A stretch of DNA of 64,000 nt from Lichenostomus cassidix (lineage: Eukaryota > Chordata > Aves > Passeriformes > Meliphagidae), in NCBI GenBank assembly GCA_008360975.2, contig CM039184.1, forward strand, positions 32,041,797-32,105,796, written 5' to 3'. The position numbers and the translations under genes are program-made. The notes under the pieces are model-generated. The model made no database searches. It was not told the origin of the DNA and saw only the letters and a list, made by a program, of their open reading frames with translations. Within the stretch, counting starts at the first letter, position 1; each line of letters starts with the position of its first letter. Shown here piece by piece: positions 61,781-64,000 of this stretch.

Positions 61781-64000
61781 CACAGAAGTTTTTCAAAGGT
61801 TTAATGGAGTTAGTAGTGCACATAAAATCATGGAGTTAGGTTAGTGGATTCTGCGGTGACTATAACCAACATCAAACTAGACCCTAAATGAGAGAAGCTC
61901 TGGGTTAACAGCTTCAAAGAAAATCATTTAATGACAATAAGTTTCAAACAAGCACCAAAGATATATTGACTCCTATTTAAATCTTTTACACAATCAGACT
62001 GTTTTCTGACTAGTGAACATAGGACAAAAATTACCTGGATCAAAACACAGAGCTGCTAATCTGCAAGAAAAGCCACCACCTCCTCTCCAGGACTAAGAAT
62101 GTTGTCAGCATGATAAAGGAAGTCTGTCCTACTAACACTGCAGATTTAGCAGAAGTTTCCTTTATCAGAGCAAAACAAGCTTTACAGTACCAATAAATTG
62201 AATTTCCATATACTGTGGCTTAACCTCTGTAGGCAGCTAAGCATTACACAGCCAAATCCATAAATAGATTTGATATAATGAAATTAGCTTTTGAACTAAT
62301 ACACATAAAAGATTGAGAGATGATACATCAAAGTTTGTTAGACATGAAAATAAATGTTAAAAAAAAACCTTTTATAAATTTAAAATATTTTTCTGGTAGG
62401 AAAGTATGATTCTAAAGTTAACATTTAACAGCACTGAATCAGCAATGAGTTAAGCAGAATCAGTGTGACATCCCATCATTAATTCCAGACAAATGTGCAG
62501 TGTATTCTCTCTAGGTATTTGCAAAATTGTCTAACAGGAATTTAAAGAGTTTCAAAGTTAGAAAAAGTTACTTACTTCATATTAAGAAAGCAAACAAGAG
62601 CCACACAGCAAAAGAAGAAAATATCAGGTGATAGAGGTAAAATAGCGTCATTGAGCAGGAATTCTATAAATGTATGTATTCTTTTTGCAGAGCACTAAGA
62701 CAAGAGACACAAAAGGAAAAGCGCAGATATAATCCATTGGGAGCTTCAAATTCCTTCTGAAGGAATTTTTCCTTGGAAAAACAGTTTTAAGAAGTATTAA
62801 TAGCCATACAGTAAGAAGTATGATTTAAGATGGATCACTAACCAGTCAGGAAAAAAGAATGATAAATGGCAGTATGAAAAGAAAGAACAACAGCGTTTTG
62901 TACCAGGGATAAGGACTAAACTAGTATGGTTCAAGGTTTTTAAGACATAAATATACAAAAGATTAAATTTAAAGATGCACATGTTTAGCCAATTAGGTAG
63001 AAAAACAACACCTCATCTTTTTAAGCAGGTATATGTTAAATTAAAAAGATTTAATTAAACAATGTGGTTGAAAGCACAATAAATTCAATTTAACTCATAA
63101 AAGAAAAACCTATAATAGACAAAACAAAAATGGTTTTGCAATGACTGTAGATGAAGTATCACACATTGTGAAGGAGACAAAAGCTATATGGATATAGAGC
63201 AATATTTTAAATTGGGTTATCCAGGGTGCTCCAGCATCCACACCTTCCTACATTATGTCCTTTGTCTGGAAAAATTCTTCAAAAGCTGCAGAGGAAGAAG
63301 AAAAAGTTATAAAATCCACCACTCTGAGAAAACCTGCAGTTTAAAATTTAAATTCTTAGCCTGAGGAAATTGAATCTCTTTTTCTCAGTGCTGTGTACTC
63401 AGATTTATTGTCCATTAATGCTGCTATGTGTCCTGATGTACTGAATCTGGGAGCACTTGAGGTGTGACTGTCTTGAAAGAAGAATGGCATAAATCAAAAT
63501 AAAAACTAGGATACTCTTTTGTTTATCTAAAGACTCACAGGTTTGTGTCTTTGTTTATTTCTTCATCTCATCTTTAATATCCCCTAAAAACAGTGAAGGA
63601 AATGTAATCAAATTATGTGAAAACATAATGAGGCATCAGAATGATGGCTGGAAACTACAGCTCCTAGAGAATTGTAAGTCAAAGTCCTCTGCCCAGGTCT
63701 GCTTCTCTCTGAATGTCTTCTGAACACCAAGGATTTCAGGAGAAAATAAGAAAGTCAACTAATGGACTTCTTGGCACAGCACATTTGTTTTTCCAGGGTA
63801 GCATAATTTTACATTTCACATTTGATGAATAAGTTTTAACCTTGAGGTTCAATTTTAATTAATTAAATGGCGGGGGGGAAGCCCGGTGACTTTAATCCCT
63901 TCAATTGCAGCTTTAATTTAATCCTTTAAAAGCAAGTGTAAACATCAAGCCTAAAATATAATTGTTCTATCAGTAAAAGCTAAACTGAACATAATAACCC

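Larger units (their letters stand above)
59564..64000. other. Unique AT-rich non-coding stretch to the window end
   Basis: About 4.4 kb with no recognised gene or interspersed repeat. A-rich tracts occur at 60793-60813 and 61736-61780, and a G run in the context GGCGGGGGGGAAGCCCGG near 63869. Short frames (for example 60496-60920, 61098-61540) look like chance or pass through the A tracts. Confidence 0.5.

Noticed and set aside
1..64000. CRISPR arrays, operons, ribosome binding sites or other prokaryotic systems
   Set aside because: CR1 and LTR retroelements, microsatellites and absence of long genes indicate vertebrate genomic DNA; no spaced direct-repeat array was seen.

Overview
This looks like vertebrate, non-coding DNA from a bird genome, possibly a passerine. 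The main evidence is at least nine fragments of CR1 non-LTR retrotransposons on both strands, several ending in the typical CR1 3' tail (repeats of ATTCTATG), plus two short solo LTRs with 6-bp target-site duplications. I see no Alu- or L1-type repeats, no bacterial-style gene packing and no tRNA or rRNA gene. The DNA is AT-rich throughout except for one GC-rich island near 17.8-19.0 kb. The species call is inference; the CR1 and LTR calls rest on the sequence.

Layout. 1-17.8 kb is unique AT-rich DNA with one possible terminal coding exon (1612-1808, plus strand), three CR1 fragments (about 7.03, 12.99 and 14.3 kb) and a 16-bp direct repeat bracketing the second CR1. 17.8-20.3 kb is the most unusual part: a GC-rich block holding about 2.6 copies of a 176-177-bp tandem repeat that carries telomere-like CCCTAA motifs, then a near-perfect 57-bp hairpin, then a solo LTR with its target-site duplication. 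20.3-29.6 kb holds a perfect 24-bp palindrome, the longest CR1 copy (about 690 bp, with decayed ORF2 remnants), two minus-strand CR1 pieces and an (AC)n(AT)n microsatellite. 29.6-45.3 kb is a long unique stretch with small tandem duplications and a weak promoter-like cluster. 45.3-51.6 kb has three more CR1 fragments and a 20-bp minisatellite. 51.6-64 kb is unique sequence apart from a second solo LTR of the same family at 59.29-59.56 kb and some A-rich tracts.

No complete protein-coding gene can be supported. The open reading frames present are short, mostly 60-130 codons, and nearly all have the look of chance frames or fall inside repeats. The window is best read as intergenic sequence or part of a very large intron. 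If the exon at 1612-1808 is real, a plus-strand gene enters from the left and ends there.
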